From contig NC_030680.2 of assembly GCF_000004195.4 (NCBI RefSeq), positions 8,116,995-8,180,994 of the forward strand: a DNA stretch of 64,000 nucleotides. The letters are read 5' to 3'. The DNA is from Xenopus tropicalis. Taxonomy: Eukaryota > Chordata > Amphibia > Anura > Pipidae. The translations under genes were made by a program, and so were the position numbers. Under the pieces are notes generated by a model. It was not told where the DNA came from, ran no database searches, and saw only the letters and a program-made list of their open reading frames with translations. Below, in pieces: positions 11,916 to 24,163 of the stretch; within the stretch, counting starts at the first letter, position 1, and every line of letters starts with the position of its first letter.

Positions 11916-12640
11916 AACCCTTCACACACCATTCCCTACGTGGTGCAATAATCTTGCCCATAGCGATACGGTGTAACATTCCTCTACTGGAAATTTTCTC
12001 CCACCAGGCATAAAACCACTCAGACTTGTAATTCACGCTCTCCATATGTTAGCTGTTCGGTGCTGTTCACGGGGCTCCGATGCTTCTCATTTCAGAACAC
12101 CCCCCCAGCCCTTTCTAATTCCGCTAATGGGATGAGCGCTAATGTAGCACACACAGCCCCCATCGCGGCATTGCAGCGGGGATCCAGGAGAGGAGAAGAA
12201 AGGATCTCCATCAAGGAGCAACATCCCTTTACTTACCAGTGTGAAACAGATGGGTATATACACATACATTCATACGCCTGAATAAAACAAATTAATGTTC
12301 TGGATTTTGTAGCTCTTTGTGTAAAATGCGCCGTTGATTCTAATTTTCCTTTTACCTCCTTGAAAGGTTTCGTCGATGATGCTTAAAAATGTCCTTCGTT
12401 CGGCAGATGCCATATTTTGTCACCCGGGGGCATAATGTGTCCTTATTTGCATGCCGGTCAGGAGATGTGTTTGTTTAGTGTAAATGGCCTCCTATTGTTC
12501 GTTGGGGGGATTTTATGCACACAAGCCTCTTTGTGTTTTCATTTCGTTCGCCTCGGGGATTACGTTGCCTTCCTTCCAATTCTTAGAGATTCTCGCACAA
12601 TCCAACAGGCAAACAGACCTATTTGTTAAGGAAGGGCTGC
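11916..12640. other. Single-copy intergenic stretch between two minisatellites
   Basis: No gene recognised. The ORFs present are short and unremarkable. Confidence 0.45.
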
Positions 12641-14318
12641 CTATTCTTACTATAGTTTATATAAATACCCCGCTGTGTAGCCCCGGGGGCAGCCATTCCT
12701 GCACTGGTACAGCTGGGGTGTTTGCTACAGAAACCCTACTATAGTTTATATAAATACCCCGCTGTGTAGCCCCGGGGGCAGCCATTCCTGCACTGGTACA
12801 GCTGGGGTGTTTGCTACAGAAACCCTACTATAGTTTATATAAATACCCCGCTGTGTAGCCCCGGGGGCAGCCATTCCTGCACTGGTACAGCTGGGGTGTT
12901 TGCTACAGAAACCCTACTATAGTTTATATAAATACCTCGCTGTGTAGCCCCGGGGGCAGCCATTCCTGCACTGGTACAGCTGGGGTGTTTGCTACAGAAA
13001 CCCTACTATAGTTTATATAAATACCCCGCTGTGTAGCCCCGGGGGCAGCCATTCCTGCACTGGTACAGCTGGGGTGTTTGCTACAGAAACCCTACTATAG
13101 TTTATATAAATACCCCGCTGTGTAGCCCCGGGGGCAGCCATTCCTGCACTGGTACAGCTGGGGTGTTTGCTACAGAAACCCTACTATAGTTTATATAAAT
13201 ACCCCGCTGTGTAGCCCCGGGGGCAGCCATTCCTGCACTGGTACAGCTGGGGTGTTTGCTACAGAAACCCTACTATAGTTTATATAAATACCCCGCTGTG
13301 TAGCCCCGGGGGCAGCCATTCCTGCACTGGTACAGCTGGGGTGTTTGCTACAGAAACCCTACTATAGTTTATATAAATACCCCGCTGTGTAGCCCCGGGG
13401 GCAGCCATTCCTGCACTGGTACAGCTGGGGTGTTTGCTACAGAAACCCTACTATAGTTTATATAAATACCCCGCTGTGTAGCCCCTGGGGGCAGCCATTC
13501 CTGCACTGGTACAGCTGGGGTGTTTGCTACAGAAACCCTACTATAGTTTATATAAATACCCCGCTGTGTAGCCCCGGGGGCAGCCATTCCTGCACTGGTA
13601 CAGCTGGGGTGTTTGCTACAGAAACCCTACTATAGTTTATATAAATACCCCGCTGTGTAGCCCCGGGGGCAGCCATTCCTGCACTGGTACAGCTGGGGTG
13701 TTGCTAGACCCTACTAGTTTAAAACCCCCTTACCCTGGGCCATCCTGACTGTAAGGGGTTTTAAACCTACTATAGTTATAATACCCCGCTGTGTAGCCCC
13801 GGGGGCAGCCGTTCCTGCACTGGTACAGCTGGGGTGTTTGCTACAGAAACCCTACTATAGTTTATATAAATACCCCGCTGTGTAGCCCCGGGGGCAGCCA
13901 TTCCTGCACCGGTACAGCTGGGGTGTTTGCTACAGAAACCCTACTATAGTTTATATAAATACCCCACTGTGTAGCCCCGGGGGCAGCCATTCCTGCACTG
14001 GTACAGCTGGGGTGTTTGCTACAGAAACCCTACTATAGTTTATATAAATACCCCGCTGTGTAGCCCCGGGGGCAGCTGTTCCTGCACTGGTACAGCTGGG
14101 GTGTTTGCTACAGAAACCCTACTATAGTTTATATAAATACCCCGCTGTGTAGCCCCGGGGGCAGCCATTCCTGCACTGGTACAGCTGGGGTGTTTGCTAC
14201 AGAAACCCTACTATAGTTTATATAAATACCCCGCTGTGTAGCCCCGGGGGCAGCCATTCCTGCACTGGTACAGCTGGGGTGTTTGCTACAGAAACCCTAC
14301 TATAGTTTATATAAATTG
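12641..14318 (+). repeat. 89-bp minisatellite, about 19 copies
   Basis: TAAATACCCCGCTGTGTAG recurs every 89 bp from 12662. Units are almost identical and each includes TATATAAATA and CCCCGGGGG. One unit (about 13700-13785) is scrambled and shortened relative to the rest. Confidence 0.95.
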
Positions 14319-14813
14319 GAGTTTGAAGAGTTTATACATATTTATTTCTTACAGTATATGCAGAGAGATTACTCATCTCCTAAGAGAGGAAAAATGTAGA
14401 TCTAATTATATTCATCGTCCCACACCCGCACCCACTTATGCACAACTGCCTTCTCTCTATACCGCAGTGACTAAATCCGTACCAAAGTGCTTTATCAAGT
14501 AATATCAAACGGCAACTCAAGAACACTTTGGCATTTGGTTAAGTGCAACTCTATAGAATTAGTGCATCCAGGTAGAACCACGTTGCACCGGTAAAGCAAG
14601 TCGGTAGTGTCAGGTACGACAGGATACGTCAGGGGACTGGAGATCTTTCAAAACGTTCTAGAGAAAAGGAGCTACTGAGTTATATGATTTATGAGGGTGG
14701 TTTAAATTGACCCTCTTGTTTGGGAGTTTCCAAGAAATTGGACAGACAAAGGAACCCTTCCCAACACCAACAAGATGGAGAAGATACACACACACAACTG
14801 TAATACAGGTATG
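14319..14813. other. Intergenic, nothing recognised
   Basis: No ORF or repeat structure noticed. Confidence 0.4.
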
Positions 14814-14815
14814 GG

Positions 14816-15379
14816 AGCCATTTTTCAGAATGCTCGGGACCTGGGGTTTTCCAGAGAACTGTTTTTCCCCAATAAGGGGTAATTATATCTTAGTTGGGAT
14901 CAAGTACAGGTACTGTTTTATTATTACAGAGAAAAGGGAATCATTTAACCATGAAATAAACCCAATAGGGCTGTTCTGCCCCCAATAAGGGGTAATTATA
15001 TCTTAGTTGGGATCAAGTACAGGTACTGTTTTATTATTACAGAGCAAAGGGAATCAGTTAACCATGAAATAAACCCAATAGGGCTGTTCTGCCCCCAATA
15101 AGGGGTAATTATATCTTAGTTGGGATCAAGTACAGGTACTGTTTTATTATTACAGAGAAAAGGGAATCATTTAACCATTAAATAAACCCAATAGGGCTGT
15201 TCTGCCCCAATAAGGGGTAATTATATCTTAGTTGGGATCAAGTACAGGTACTGTTTTATTATTACAGAGAAAAAGGAAATCATTTTTAATAATTAGAATT
15301 ATTTGGTTATAATGGAGTCTATTCATTCCATTCGGAACGTTCTGGATAATGGGTTTCCGGATAACGGATCCGATACCTG
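14816..15379. mobile_element. TA-flanked Xenopus repeat (CAGGTATGGG family) with expanded 113-bp core
   Basis: Ends CAGGTATGGGAGCC and CGGATCCGATACCTG are inverted, and TA flanks both (14814-14815, 15380-15381), consistent with Tc1/mariner-type target choice. The interior holds four copies of a ~113-bp segment containing TAAGGGGTAATTATATC and ending in AAACCCAATAGGGCTG. The right subterminal region has the GTTATCCGGAAACCC-type sequence seen widely in Xenopus. Another copy is at 51887-52760 and a fragment at 61144-61240. Confidence 0.8.
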
Positions 15380-15381
15380 TA

Positions 15382-15588
15382 TCACATATGAGTTCAGCTC
15401 TGTTGTGTACTGTATGTAGTATCAGGCAAACACACTACCGATTGACTCTAAGGAATATTGGGTTGTGGGTAGAATATTGGTTCCAGTGAGTCAACCTTAT
15501 GATGGCCTTAAACAGCTTTCACGGCTTGCCATTTGAAGAAGAGGCATTTTCTCTCTGATGTAACTATCTCTCTAGATAATTGATCCCC
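15382..15588. other. Short unannotated spacer
   Basis: Nothing recognised. Confidence 0.3.
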
Positions 15589-15740
15589 AACCAGTGGATC
15601 GGGGGCAACATGTTTCTCACCACCCCCTTTGATGTTGCTCCCAGTGGCCTCAAAGTAGGTGCCCATTTTTACTCCAAGTAGAACCTTCTGCATTCCAATA
15701 GCCCACAAGGGGCTACCGACTAGCCAATCACAGCCACTTA
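15589..15740 (-). mobile_element. Truncated hAT-type repeat (CAGGGNTCCCCAACC family), reverse orientation
   Basis: TGATCCCCAACCAGTGG is the reverse complement of the terminus GGTTGGGGATCACTG seen at 28394-28408. It is followed by GGGGCAACATG and AGCCAATCACAGCC, matching the interior of the copies at 23819-24066 and 27716-28408. The far end is missing. Confidence 0.65.
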
Positions 15741-16206
15741 ACTTCAGCAACAATCACTTTAGGACCCCTAATGACCAAACATTGGAACTTCCTGCAAGAA
15801 GCATCTATGAAAACTATTTCTTGGACAGACCAGTTTACCTCTTTGTATTTAGGGATCTGTATTAAAGAGGCTTTCATTCTGCCCTACATTCTGGGTACTA
15901 CGGCTTCAGCTGCAATGACCAACACACTCAGAAAGGGATACAGTGGTCGGGGAGCAGAAGATTAATTACGTGTTACACCTTAATACACAGTTGTGCATAG
16001 AACACAATCTACCAGGAATATGAATAGTCCAGTGGATGGCAGATCATTTATCACCATCTCATCTCCTAGAGGAAGAGTAGTTATTACACCATATGAAGCC
16101 TACCAACTTGATTGCTTGTTTCCCATGGTGAAGGATTATGGTTTTATTGTATGAGATGAGTTTACTCAGCATGATTTTAGCCCACTCATCTCCATAAAGG
16201 TTTCCA

Positions 16207-16268
16207 TATCATCATCATCATCCTCATCATCATCATCATCATCATCATCATTACCACCATCATCATCT
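16207..16268 (+). repeat. (CAT)n microsatellite
   Basis: About 20 imperfect ATC/CAT triplets. Confidence 0.95.
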
Positions 16269-16608
16269 ATTATAACTAATAAATGCCTTTTGCGTTACCA
16301 CTTTCATTGTCTACTTATGGTGACATTTCTGTCCTACTGGGAGTAGAATAAGTGAAGATGTCCATGCTGCTCTTTATGCTCCTCTTTCCACAGGTCTCAA
16401 CCAAAACCAACCACTGGGCAGAATCGCTGAATGATATCAGAGAAAGCAGTTTCCACCTCCATCAATGAAAATAATCTTTTGGAAGATCCCATGGATGAAT
16501 GGCATTGCATCTTTTCATATATTGTAGGATCTATGTTGAGGTTATCCCAGAGGTCTAAATAACTGATTAAAAAAACATTTTAATGAGATTAGAAAATAAA
16601 ACACACTT

Positions 16609-17304
16609 GGGGGCACATTTACTTATCCACGAACGATCCGAGCATTTGTTCAATCAGTCCAATCGTATTTTTTGTGATTTTTTTCGTACCTTGCGCGAAT
16701 CTTTTGTTGCTTTTGTGGCTTTTTTGATGCTTGCACAACTTTTTCGTATTTTTTGCGCAAAAAAACGGTTTAGCCGCTGTTTACGATCGTTCGGTACGAC
16801 AATTTCGTGACTTTCGGATTGCCAATACGATATTATTGTGACTAATATGATTTTTTCGTAAGCATTTTTGTAATATTTTCGTGATATTAGCAAAAATTTT
16901 GTGACTTTCGGATTGCCAATATGACATTATCGTGACTAATGTGATTTTTTTGTAAGCATTTTCATAATATTTTCGTGATATTCGCGAAAATTTTGTGACT
17001 TTCGGACAGCCAATACGATATTCTCGTGACTAATATGAATTTTTCGTAAGCATTTTCGTGATAATAGCAAAAATTTTGTGACTTTGGATTGCCAATTCAA
17101 CATTATCGTGACTAATATGATTTTTTCGTAAGCATTTTCATAATATTTTCGTGATATTCGCGAAAATTTTGTGACTTTCAGATTGCCAATACGATATTAT
17201 CATGACTAATACTATTTTTTTGTAAGCATTTTCGTGAAATTTTTGTTTCCAATCCGAATTTTTCCCATTCGGGATTCCAACTCGTGTTTTGATAAACCTG
17301 CCCC
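16609..17304. mobile_element. GGGGCACATTTACT-family MITE with internal repeats
   Basis: Left end GGGGGCACATTTACTTATC and right end GATAAACCTGCCCC are inverted relatives. The flanks are CTT on each side, so a 3-bp duplication is possible. The interior (16800-17240) has about five diverged ~90-bp units containing GTGACTTTCGGATTGCCAAT and TTTTTTCGTAAGCATTTTC. Relatives lie at 21797-22149 and 28700-29206. Confidence 0.7.
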
Positions 17305-18045
17305 TTGGTTTGACTTTTTGTGCTGACCAAAACAAAAATGCTCCAATGTCTACCAGATCTTTGACATCTTGTCCACTTGAGGCACCAGTGCTTTTTTAGT
17401 ACCTATGCTAGTAAATAAACCTCTTCATGTTGGTGGTTGAAATTTTTTGGGTGGTTGTGTTTAACCTATTCAAACAATAAATTTTGTAAAAGTTTCATGA
17501 AAGGAACCGGCCCTTTGAGCTTTCTCCTGTGATTCAATAGAACTGGTGAGCCTCTCCTACCACTGTGAGATTATTCATTTGGTATGGTTACATCATGGAG
17601 TATTTATAATGCGGAATGGGGGGGAAACAACCGTCTTTTGTTCAGAATCTGAAAAGTAAAACCCTCTCTTGGCAATCTAGTGATTGAAAAGGAAAGGAAA
17701 TAAAAGCTTTCTGAGTGGTGTTTGAAAGATATACCATAAACTCACAGCACAATATACCCACAAGCACATAGATAGGTACTTCAAAAGATATTGCTTCAAA
17801 TAAAAGTACAGCGATGAAAGACAACAATATGAGTGAATGTGAGAAACAATGTAGGAAACACTAGTGCGGTACAAAGGCAAGGTATGCTTGTGTGTTTTAT
17901 TGGGAAGATCTGTGCATTTCTCTTAGGCAGTGATAAAGTAATTGTTACACGATTCTGTACATGCAATGCATACAGTGAGGGAATATGCTTGAATATGCAG
18001 GAAGACTGGGGACAAAAACATTCCCCAGGCATTTTTCGGTTAATA
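17305..18045. other. Intergenic, no gene seen
   Basis: The ORFs on either strand are short, and those above 100 aa run into the neighbouring MITE. Confidence 0.4.
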
Positions 18046-18053
18046 TCCGCAGA

Positions 18054-18374
18054 TAGTGATGAGCAAATCTGTACCATTTTGCATCGTCCAAAAATTCGCA
18101 AATCTTTCAAAAGATTCACGAAACGGCGAAATATTGACGGGCAAAAAAAATTTGTCGCCCGCGGCTATTCTTTTGTCGCACAGCTATTCTTTTGTTGCGC
18201 GGCTATTCTTTTGTCACGTGGCTATTCTTTCGTTGCGTGGCTATTCTTTTGTCACCCACGACTATTCTTTTGTCGCCCGCGGCTATTCTTTTGTTGCGCG
18301 ACTATTCTTTTTGGATGTTCTGCGAATTTTTTGGCCACAAATCCATGCCTGCCGAAACATTGTGCCCATCACTA
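18054..18374 (+). mobile_element. hAT MITE (TAGTGATGAGCGA family)
   Basis: Ends TAGTGATGAGC and GCCCATCACTA lie between perfect 8-bp duplications TCCGCAGA (18046-18053, 18375-18382). The internal minisatellite at about 18155-18315 (TTTTGTCGCCCGCGGCTATTC type) produces the spurious overlapping ORFs here. Confidence 0.9.
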
Positions 18375-18382
18375 TCCGCAGA

Positions 18383-20098
18383 CCAAACACAATGTTGAAT
18401 AAATGCAAGATGACTGGCATAATGCTGGTAGGAAAGGATGCCTACTGGAGAGAGAGGAGGTACACATGGGAGGACTTTGGGAAGGGGTATAGTATGTTAC
18501 ACTTGGTGAAAATTTGAGCCAGTGCAGTTAGCCACTATGACCAATCAGCAAATAGCTTTGAGCGGTCTACTACTAAAGCAAAGTTCTGGTTACAATGGAT
18601 AAATATGCCCATGCAATTTAGTACCTGTGGTATTTGCTCATTGATCTTGTAGGCATCGATGAGTATATACACAATAAAGTTTACTGTTCACAAAATTCAC
18701 GCAAAATGGTTTACAGTGACACTTGGATAAGGATTGGAGACACTAGGGGGAGGGCCCTGCTCGCAAGAGCTTACATTCTAAAAGGGAGGGCGGCTGAGAC
18801 ATAAGGTCAGGGTAACTAACATGGCGGTAGAGTTCATGTTGGTGTGTAAAGTGATAGTAAGTGCAGAGTAAGAGGTGAAAACCAGTGGTTATGAGTGTAT
18901 GAGGGAAGATTAGGGGTGCTCTGTGGGTAATCACATTTCTGAGGGTTTAGGTAATAGGTTTAAATGAAAAGGTGAGTTTTAAGAGACCGTTTAAAGGCTT
19001 GGAGACTCTGGCAGAGTCTAATGGGACGGGGAAGAGCTGTTGCTCCTTATCATCTCTGAAAGGCAACCATTGCCCTGTAGAGATCCATCAAACAATTTCA
19101 CAACCTACGCTGGTGAGGAAGTGCCGGTTGTAGGGCACAAAATGCATCAGTAGTTATATAAACTGTACTGTGCCATCAAGCCAACAATCTTATAATCACT
19201 CAGACTGAAAAATGCAATGTTAAAATATTTATAGAGTTGATGTGTGGTGGGTCTGCAAGTCTGAATGAAAGAAGTTGTTCTACAATGCAGAAAGACCTTC
19301 TCACGGAGCCCCATGCTTTTTATACTTGTTGTCTTCTCCACCGTAATGCTTGTTCTGATGCATTTCTTCTCTATTCCGTCCAACTGGGCCATACAGTATC
19401 ATTATCAACCGAGATTCCTCTTTGTTTCTCCTCTTTCTGAGTATTGACTCCTCAATTACCCCAAGCCCCAAAGTGCTTGGTTTTCTCTGATAACTAGTAA
19501 AATGCTCTTTAACCCTAGCCCTCTACTCATTCTTACAAATAACTCCTGACATTTCCTCGCCTCCCCTGTCCCCTGGCCAGCTATAATTTTCTCTCACCTC
19601 CCCAGGAGCTGTCCGTACATCCTTCTGATGTGATCAAATACCCTACTCTTTCATTTTGCTCTGTGGATTTCCCAGTTACACACTCTGACCCCCTCTGACA
19701 ATCTGTCTCATACCCCATAACACAGCTTGTGATACCCGGTGACACATTGTCACATACAATAAATCTCCTGGCAATTAATCGCCCACTCTAATGTAATTAC
19801 CCCTGACTGTGACTCTTACTTTACTAAAATACTCTCTAACATTATCAGATAGAAAGTTGGGATAGTCTCCTAAATTAGCAAACTCATTAGATGGACTGTA
19901 TAGATATAAAACAACTTGGTGCATTATTTTACAACTGTTGACTGTCTATAACATCACATAGAAATGTCCATGTACAGTGGTTTGTAGAATACCCACCTAT
20001 TCGTGTCTTTCAGAGATGAAAGGGAGGTAGCAAGGGTACAAACAGGAGGTCCTAGACCCCATTAGAGGAAGGCCATGATACAAGTAAACCCTCTAAAA
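18383..20098. other. Intergenic; probable decayed dispersed repeat 18740-19080
   Basis: 18745-19080 (GGGCCCTGCTCGCAAGAGC..., AGAGTCTAATGGGACGGGG) has the look of a dispersed vertebrate repeat, but I cannot assign a family. 19400-19800 is pyrimidine-rich. No host gene. Confidence 0.35.
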
Positions 20099-20099
20099 C

Positions 20100-20356
20100 A
20101 AGGGTCGCTAACTTATTTTTTTACCTATGAGCAACATTTAAAAAAAAAGATGGGGAGGAACACAAGCAAGAAATGAATTCCTAGGGGGTGACCAATAAGG
20201 GCCATGATTGGTTATTTGGTAGCCCAATGTTGACTAGCAGGCTACAGAGGGCTCTTATTGGCAGTACAAAAGATCTTTATGCCTCCTAAACTTGCCACTG
20301 GGAGCAACATCCAAGGGGTTGATGACCAACATGTCACTAGTTGGGGATCACTACTG
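20100..20356 (+). mobile_element. Diverged hAT-type repeat (AGGGTCGCTAACTTA...TTGGGGATCACTACTG)
   Basis: The layout resembles the element at 27716-28408: a start of the (C)AGGGTCGCTAAC type, interior GGCCATGATTGGTTATTTGG, and a GTTGGGGATCACT end. Flanking TAAAACA words on both sides suggest a target duplication of about 7-8 bp. Confidence 0.6.
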
Positions 20357-21149
20357 TAAAACAACATCCAGTGACAGATCTGTTTGTAACCACATCTCCT
20401 ATAGCTTCTGAAGGAAAGTGTATTCCAATGGTGACCTTCAGACGCAATGCAAATTTAGCAGTTATACCTCCACGGGCTAACAACGTTTGCGAATATAGTA
20501 GCCAAGAGCATTTTCTGTGCAATTTACTCTTGGGCAAGTGTAGATGGAATAAATGTAAATACTGCTATAGGCTGGTTACATGGGAAGTCAACCCCTGAAT
20601 TATGGAGGTATTAAGTCCCACCGTATCCCATATACGACTGAAGGCATGTAATGTTCATATGGATAAAAAAAAATCCAATATGGCGAATAAAGATCAAAAA
20701 ATGAAATTAGGAAATGACACCACTGCCCTGTACTACGTCATAATCCTTTTTCTATTAGATTTAGGGGGATAGAACATGTCCCTATGTTCAGCAATGGAAA
20801 AGAAATGGGGCAAGAGGCTTACTGGATATTTACTTTGAACACACAGATCCCCAGGGGACACAAGGATGATCTTTCATATGTCTGTTTTTTTGACACCTAG
20901 ATGAATTATTAACCATGTAATTAGTGCAGGATACGGCCTATTATGACCTTAGGGGTCACAGAGATATCCGAGGATACTTTATAGCTTTCTTTATTATAGT
21001 CGGAAATGATGTATGTCATGTGTTATAATTACGCTTAGGGGTTTTTGACCCTTTACTACATGCATATATATATGCCACATTATGTCTTTGTTTTTATAGT
21101 GCGAGTGTGATGGATATCCTCTGCGCCTCATGTTTATGCCCTTGTTCTT

Positions 21150-23640
21150 TAAGACTTTAATGAATATCTTTGCTTTGTACTATGGGTCTAGGTAGATCCT
21201 CAAGAGACTTTGTGGATATTTAGCAATGTCTTTTTTAATTTTAGGAGGTGATGACAGGGATTGGACTCCCATGTGACTGATTATGGCCAGAAACCATATC
21301 GCTAAGCTTCTTCACCATCTACTTCCTTTATGAACACATTTGGTGTTGGTGATCTTTCTATAAATATCTGTAATATTGGTTTTACCAAGGAAAGTTCATG
21401 TTTCGACCAAAAAGTTGGGATCTCTGGATACGGTGATGTAAAATATATGTGTGATTTCTGAAATGAATGTCTTTGGTTTGTACTGTGTGTCTAGGTGTGT
21501 CCATGGGAAGCTTTGGGGATATTTAGTGATGTCTTTTTTATTTTTAGGAGGAGATGACTGCGATTAGACTTCCATGTAATTGCTTATGGCCAGAAACCAT
21601 ATAGCTTAGCTTCTTCTCCATCTACTTCCTTTATGAACACATTTGGTGTTGGTGTTTTTTTTATATAAATATCTGTAATATTGGTTTTACCAAGGAAAGT
21701 TGTTTCGACCAAAAAGTTGGGAAATCTGGATACGGTGATGGGAAATATATTAGTGATTTCTAAAATGAATATCTTTGTCTTCTACTATGTGTCTAGGGGG
21801 CACATTTACTAATCCACAAATCCGAATCACGAATGGGAAAAAATCGTATTGGAAACGAAAATTTTGGAAGATCGCAAATATCACGAAAATGCTTACGAAA
21901 AAATCGTATTAGTCACGATAATATCGTATTGGCGATCCGAAAGTCACGAAATTTTCGTACCGAACAATTGTAAACAGCGGTAAACCTTTCCGATTTTTTC
22001 GTGCAAACGTCCGAAAAAGTCGTGCGCCGTACGAAAAAGTTGTGCGCCGTACGAAAAAGTCGTGCGGACGCCCGAAAAAATCGGCAAAAATACGCTCGGA
22101 GCGTTCGCATGAACGCTCGAGCGTTCGTGTCTTTGTAAATGTGCCCCTAGGTGTGTCCAGCTTTGGGGATATTTAATGATGTCTTATTTAATTTTATGAT
22201 ATGATGCCTGGGATTGGACTCCCATGTGACTACTTATGGCCAGAAACTATATCACTTAGCTTCTTTGCCATCGTCTTCCTTTATGGACCCATTTTGGTCT
22301 TGGTGTTTTTTCTATAAATATCTGTAATATTGGTTTTACTACTGAGGAAGGTTCATGTATCGACCTAAAGCTTGGGTTCTCTGGATACAGTGGTATAAAA
22401 TATATTTGTCATTTCTGAAAAAAATATCTTTGTTTTGTACTATGTGTCTAGGTGTGTCCAGCTTTGGGGATATTTAATGATGTCTTATTTAATTTTATGA
22501 TATGATGCCTGGGATTGGACTCCCATGTGACTACTTATGGCCAGAAACCATATCACTTAGCTTCTTTGCCATCGTCTTCCTTTATGGACCCATTTTGGTC
22601 TTGGTGTTTTTTCTATAAATATCTGTAATATTGGTTTTACCACTGAGGAAGGTTCATGTATCGACCTAAAGCTTGGGTTCTCTGGATACAGTGGTATAAA
22701 ATATATTTGTCATTTCTGAAAAAAATATCTTTGTTTTGTACTATGTGTCTGGGTGTGTCCATAAAAAGGTTTGGGTATATTTAGTGATGTCTTTTTTAAT
22801 AGGATATGATGACTGGGATTGGACTCCCATGGGACTGCTTTTGGCCAGAAACCAGATCACTTAGCTTCTTCTCCATCTACTTCCTTTATGAACACATTTG
22901 GTGTTGGTGTTTTTTTATATAAATATCTGTAATATTGGTTTTACCAAGGAAAGTTCATGTTTCGACCAAAATGTTGGGATCTCTGGATACGGTGATGGGA
23001 AATATATTTGTGATTTCGGAAATGAATGTCTTTGTTTTGTACTATGTGTCTAGGTGTGTCCATGGGAAGCTTTGGGGATTATTTAATTATGTCTTTTTTT
23101 AATTTTAGGAGGAGATGACTGGGATTAGACTCCCATGTGATTGCTTATGGCCAGAAACCATATCACTTAGCTTCTCACCATCTCCTTCCTTTATGAACAC
23201 ATTTTGGTGTTGGTGTTTTTTCTATAAATATCTGTAATATTGGTTTTACCACTGAGGAAGGTTCATGCATCAACCAAAATGTTGAGATCGCTGAATACGG
23301 TGAGATACAACATATTTTTGATTTCTGAAATGAGTATCTTTGCTTTGTACTATGTGTCTAGGTGTGTCCATAGAATCTTTGGGGATATTTATTGATGTCT
23401 TTTTTAATTTTAGGATATGATGACTGGAATTGAACTCCCATGTGACTGCTTTTGGCCACAAACCATATCACTTAGCTTCTCACCATCTCCTTCATTTATG
23501 AACACATTTTGGTGTATTTTTTTTTTATAAATATCTGTAATATTGGTTTAACCACTGAGGAAGGTTCATGTATCAACCAAAAGGTTGGGATCTCTGGATA
23601 TGGTAATGTACAATATGTTTGGGATTTCTTAAAAATATGC
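21150..23640 (+). repeat. ~300-bp satellite array, about 8 units
   Basis: CTATGTGTCTAGGTGTGTCC recurs near 21485, 21788, 22441, 22742, 23042 and 23351, spacing about 300-309 bp apart from the MITE insertion. Units carry TGGGATTGGACTCCCATG, TATAAATATCTGTAATATTGG and a motif of the form CTGAGGAAGGTTCATGTATCGACC. That motif resembles the hammerhead core of the Penelope-like element in this window. No ORF extends through a unit. Confidence 0.88.
21797..22149. mobile_element. GGGGCACATTTACT-family MITE inserted in the satellite
   Basis: Runs from GGGGGCACATTTACTAATC to GTAAATGTGCCCC and splits the satellite word GTCTAGGTGTG. The other satellite units supply the empty site. The duplication is CTA or TAG (3 bp, ambiguous because of the end nucleotides). 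The interior has CGAAAAAGTCGTGCG repeats near 22010-22080. Confidence 0.8.
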
Positions 23641-23703
23641 CTGTTATTCTATGTATGTTCATAAAACACACATTCTTTATCATCAATCGATATCAGTGTA
23701 GGC

Positions 23704-24155
23704 CAGCGGCTCTCAACCTGTGGGTCGCGAACCCTTTGTGGGTTGAACAACTCTTTCACAGGGCTCGCCTAAGACCATCGGAAAACACATATTTCCGATG
23801 GTCTTAGGCAGGGGACCCAACCTTTGTTACTGGTGAGCTACAGTCAAATGTAAAAAGACTTGGAGAGCAACACAGGCACCATAAAAGTTTATGGAAGTGC
23901 CAAATAGGGGCTGTAATTGGCTATTAGGGGCCTCTATGCACCCTATCAGCTTACAGGAGGCTTTATTTGGTAGGAAATCTTGTTTTTAGTCAACCAAAAC
24001 TTGCCCCCAAGTCAGGAATTCAAAAACTCAACATGTTGCCCCCGAGCAACTGTTTGGGGATGACTGGTCTTAGAAATAATTTTCTGGATGGGGGTCACCA
24101 CAACATGAGGAACTGTATTAAAGGGTCACGGCATTAGGAAGGTTGAGAACCACTG
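23704..24155 (+). mobile_element. SPIN-type hAT transposon copy (non-autonomous), interrupted
   Basis: Left end CAGCGGCTCTCAACCTGTGG, then CACAGGGCTCGCCTAAGACC and a foldback ATCGGAAAACACATA..TTTCCGATGGTCTTAGG. The right part has GGGGGTCACCACAACATGAG, GTATTAAAGGGTCACGGC and terminus GGTTGAGAACCACTG. I recognise these as the SPIN hAT family known from several tetrapods including X. tropicalis. Flanking 8-mers GTGTAGGC and GTGTAGGG match 7/8. The central part is deleted and a second hAT element sits at 23819-24066. No transposase. Confidence 0.85.
23819..24066 (+). mobile_element. hAT-type repeat nested in SPIN copy
   Basis: CAGGGGACCCAACC at the left and TTGGGGATGACTG at the right, with flanking 8-mers GTCTTAGG (23811-23818) and GTCTTAGA (24067-24074). 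The interior (AGCCAATCACAGCC-type, GGGGCCTCTATGCACCC) matches the element at 27716-28408. It is younger than the SPIN copy that holds it. Confidence 0.85.
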
Positions 24156-24163
24156 GTGTAGGG

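Noticed and set aside
10661..14318. CRISPR-like regular repeats
   Set aside because: Units are contiguous tandem copies with no unique spacers and the DNA is vertebrate. None of the arrays is a CRISPR.
12660..14318. TATATAAATA in each 89-bp unit as an array of promoters
   Set aside because: It is a single AT-rich word in the unit with no initiator or downstream gene.
18740..19080. Assignment of the GGGCCCTGCTCGCAAGAGC sequence to a named repeat
   Set aside because: It looks dispersed, but I could not place it in a family with confidence.
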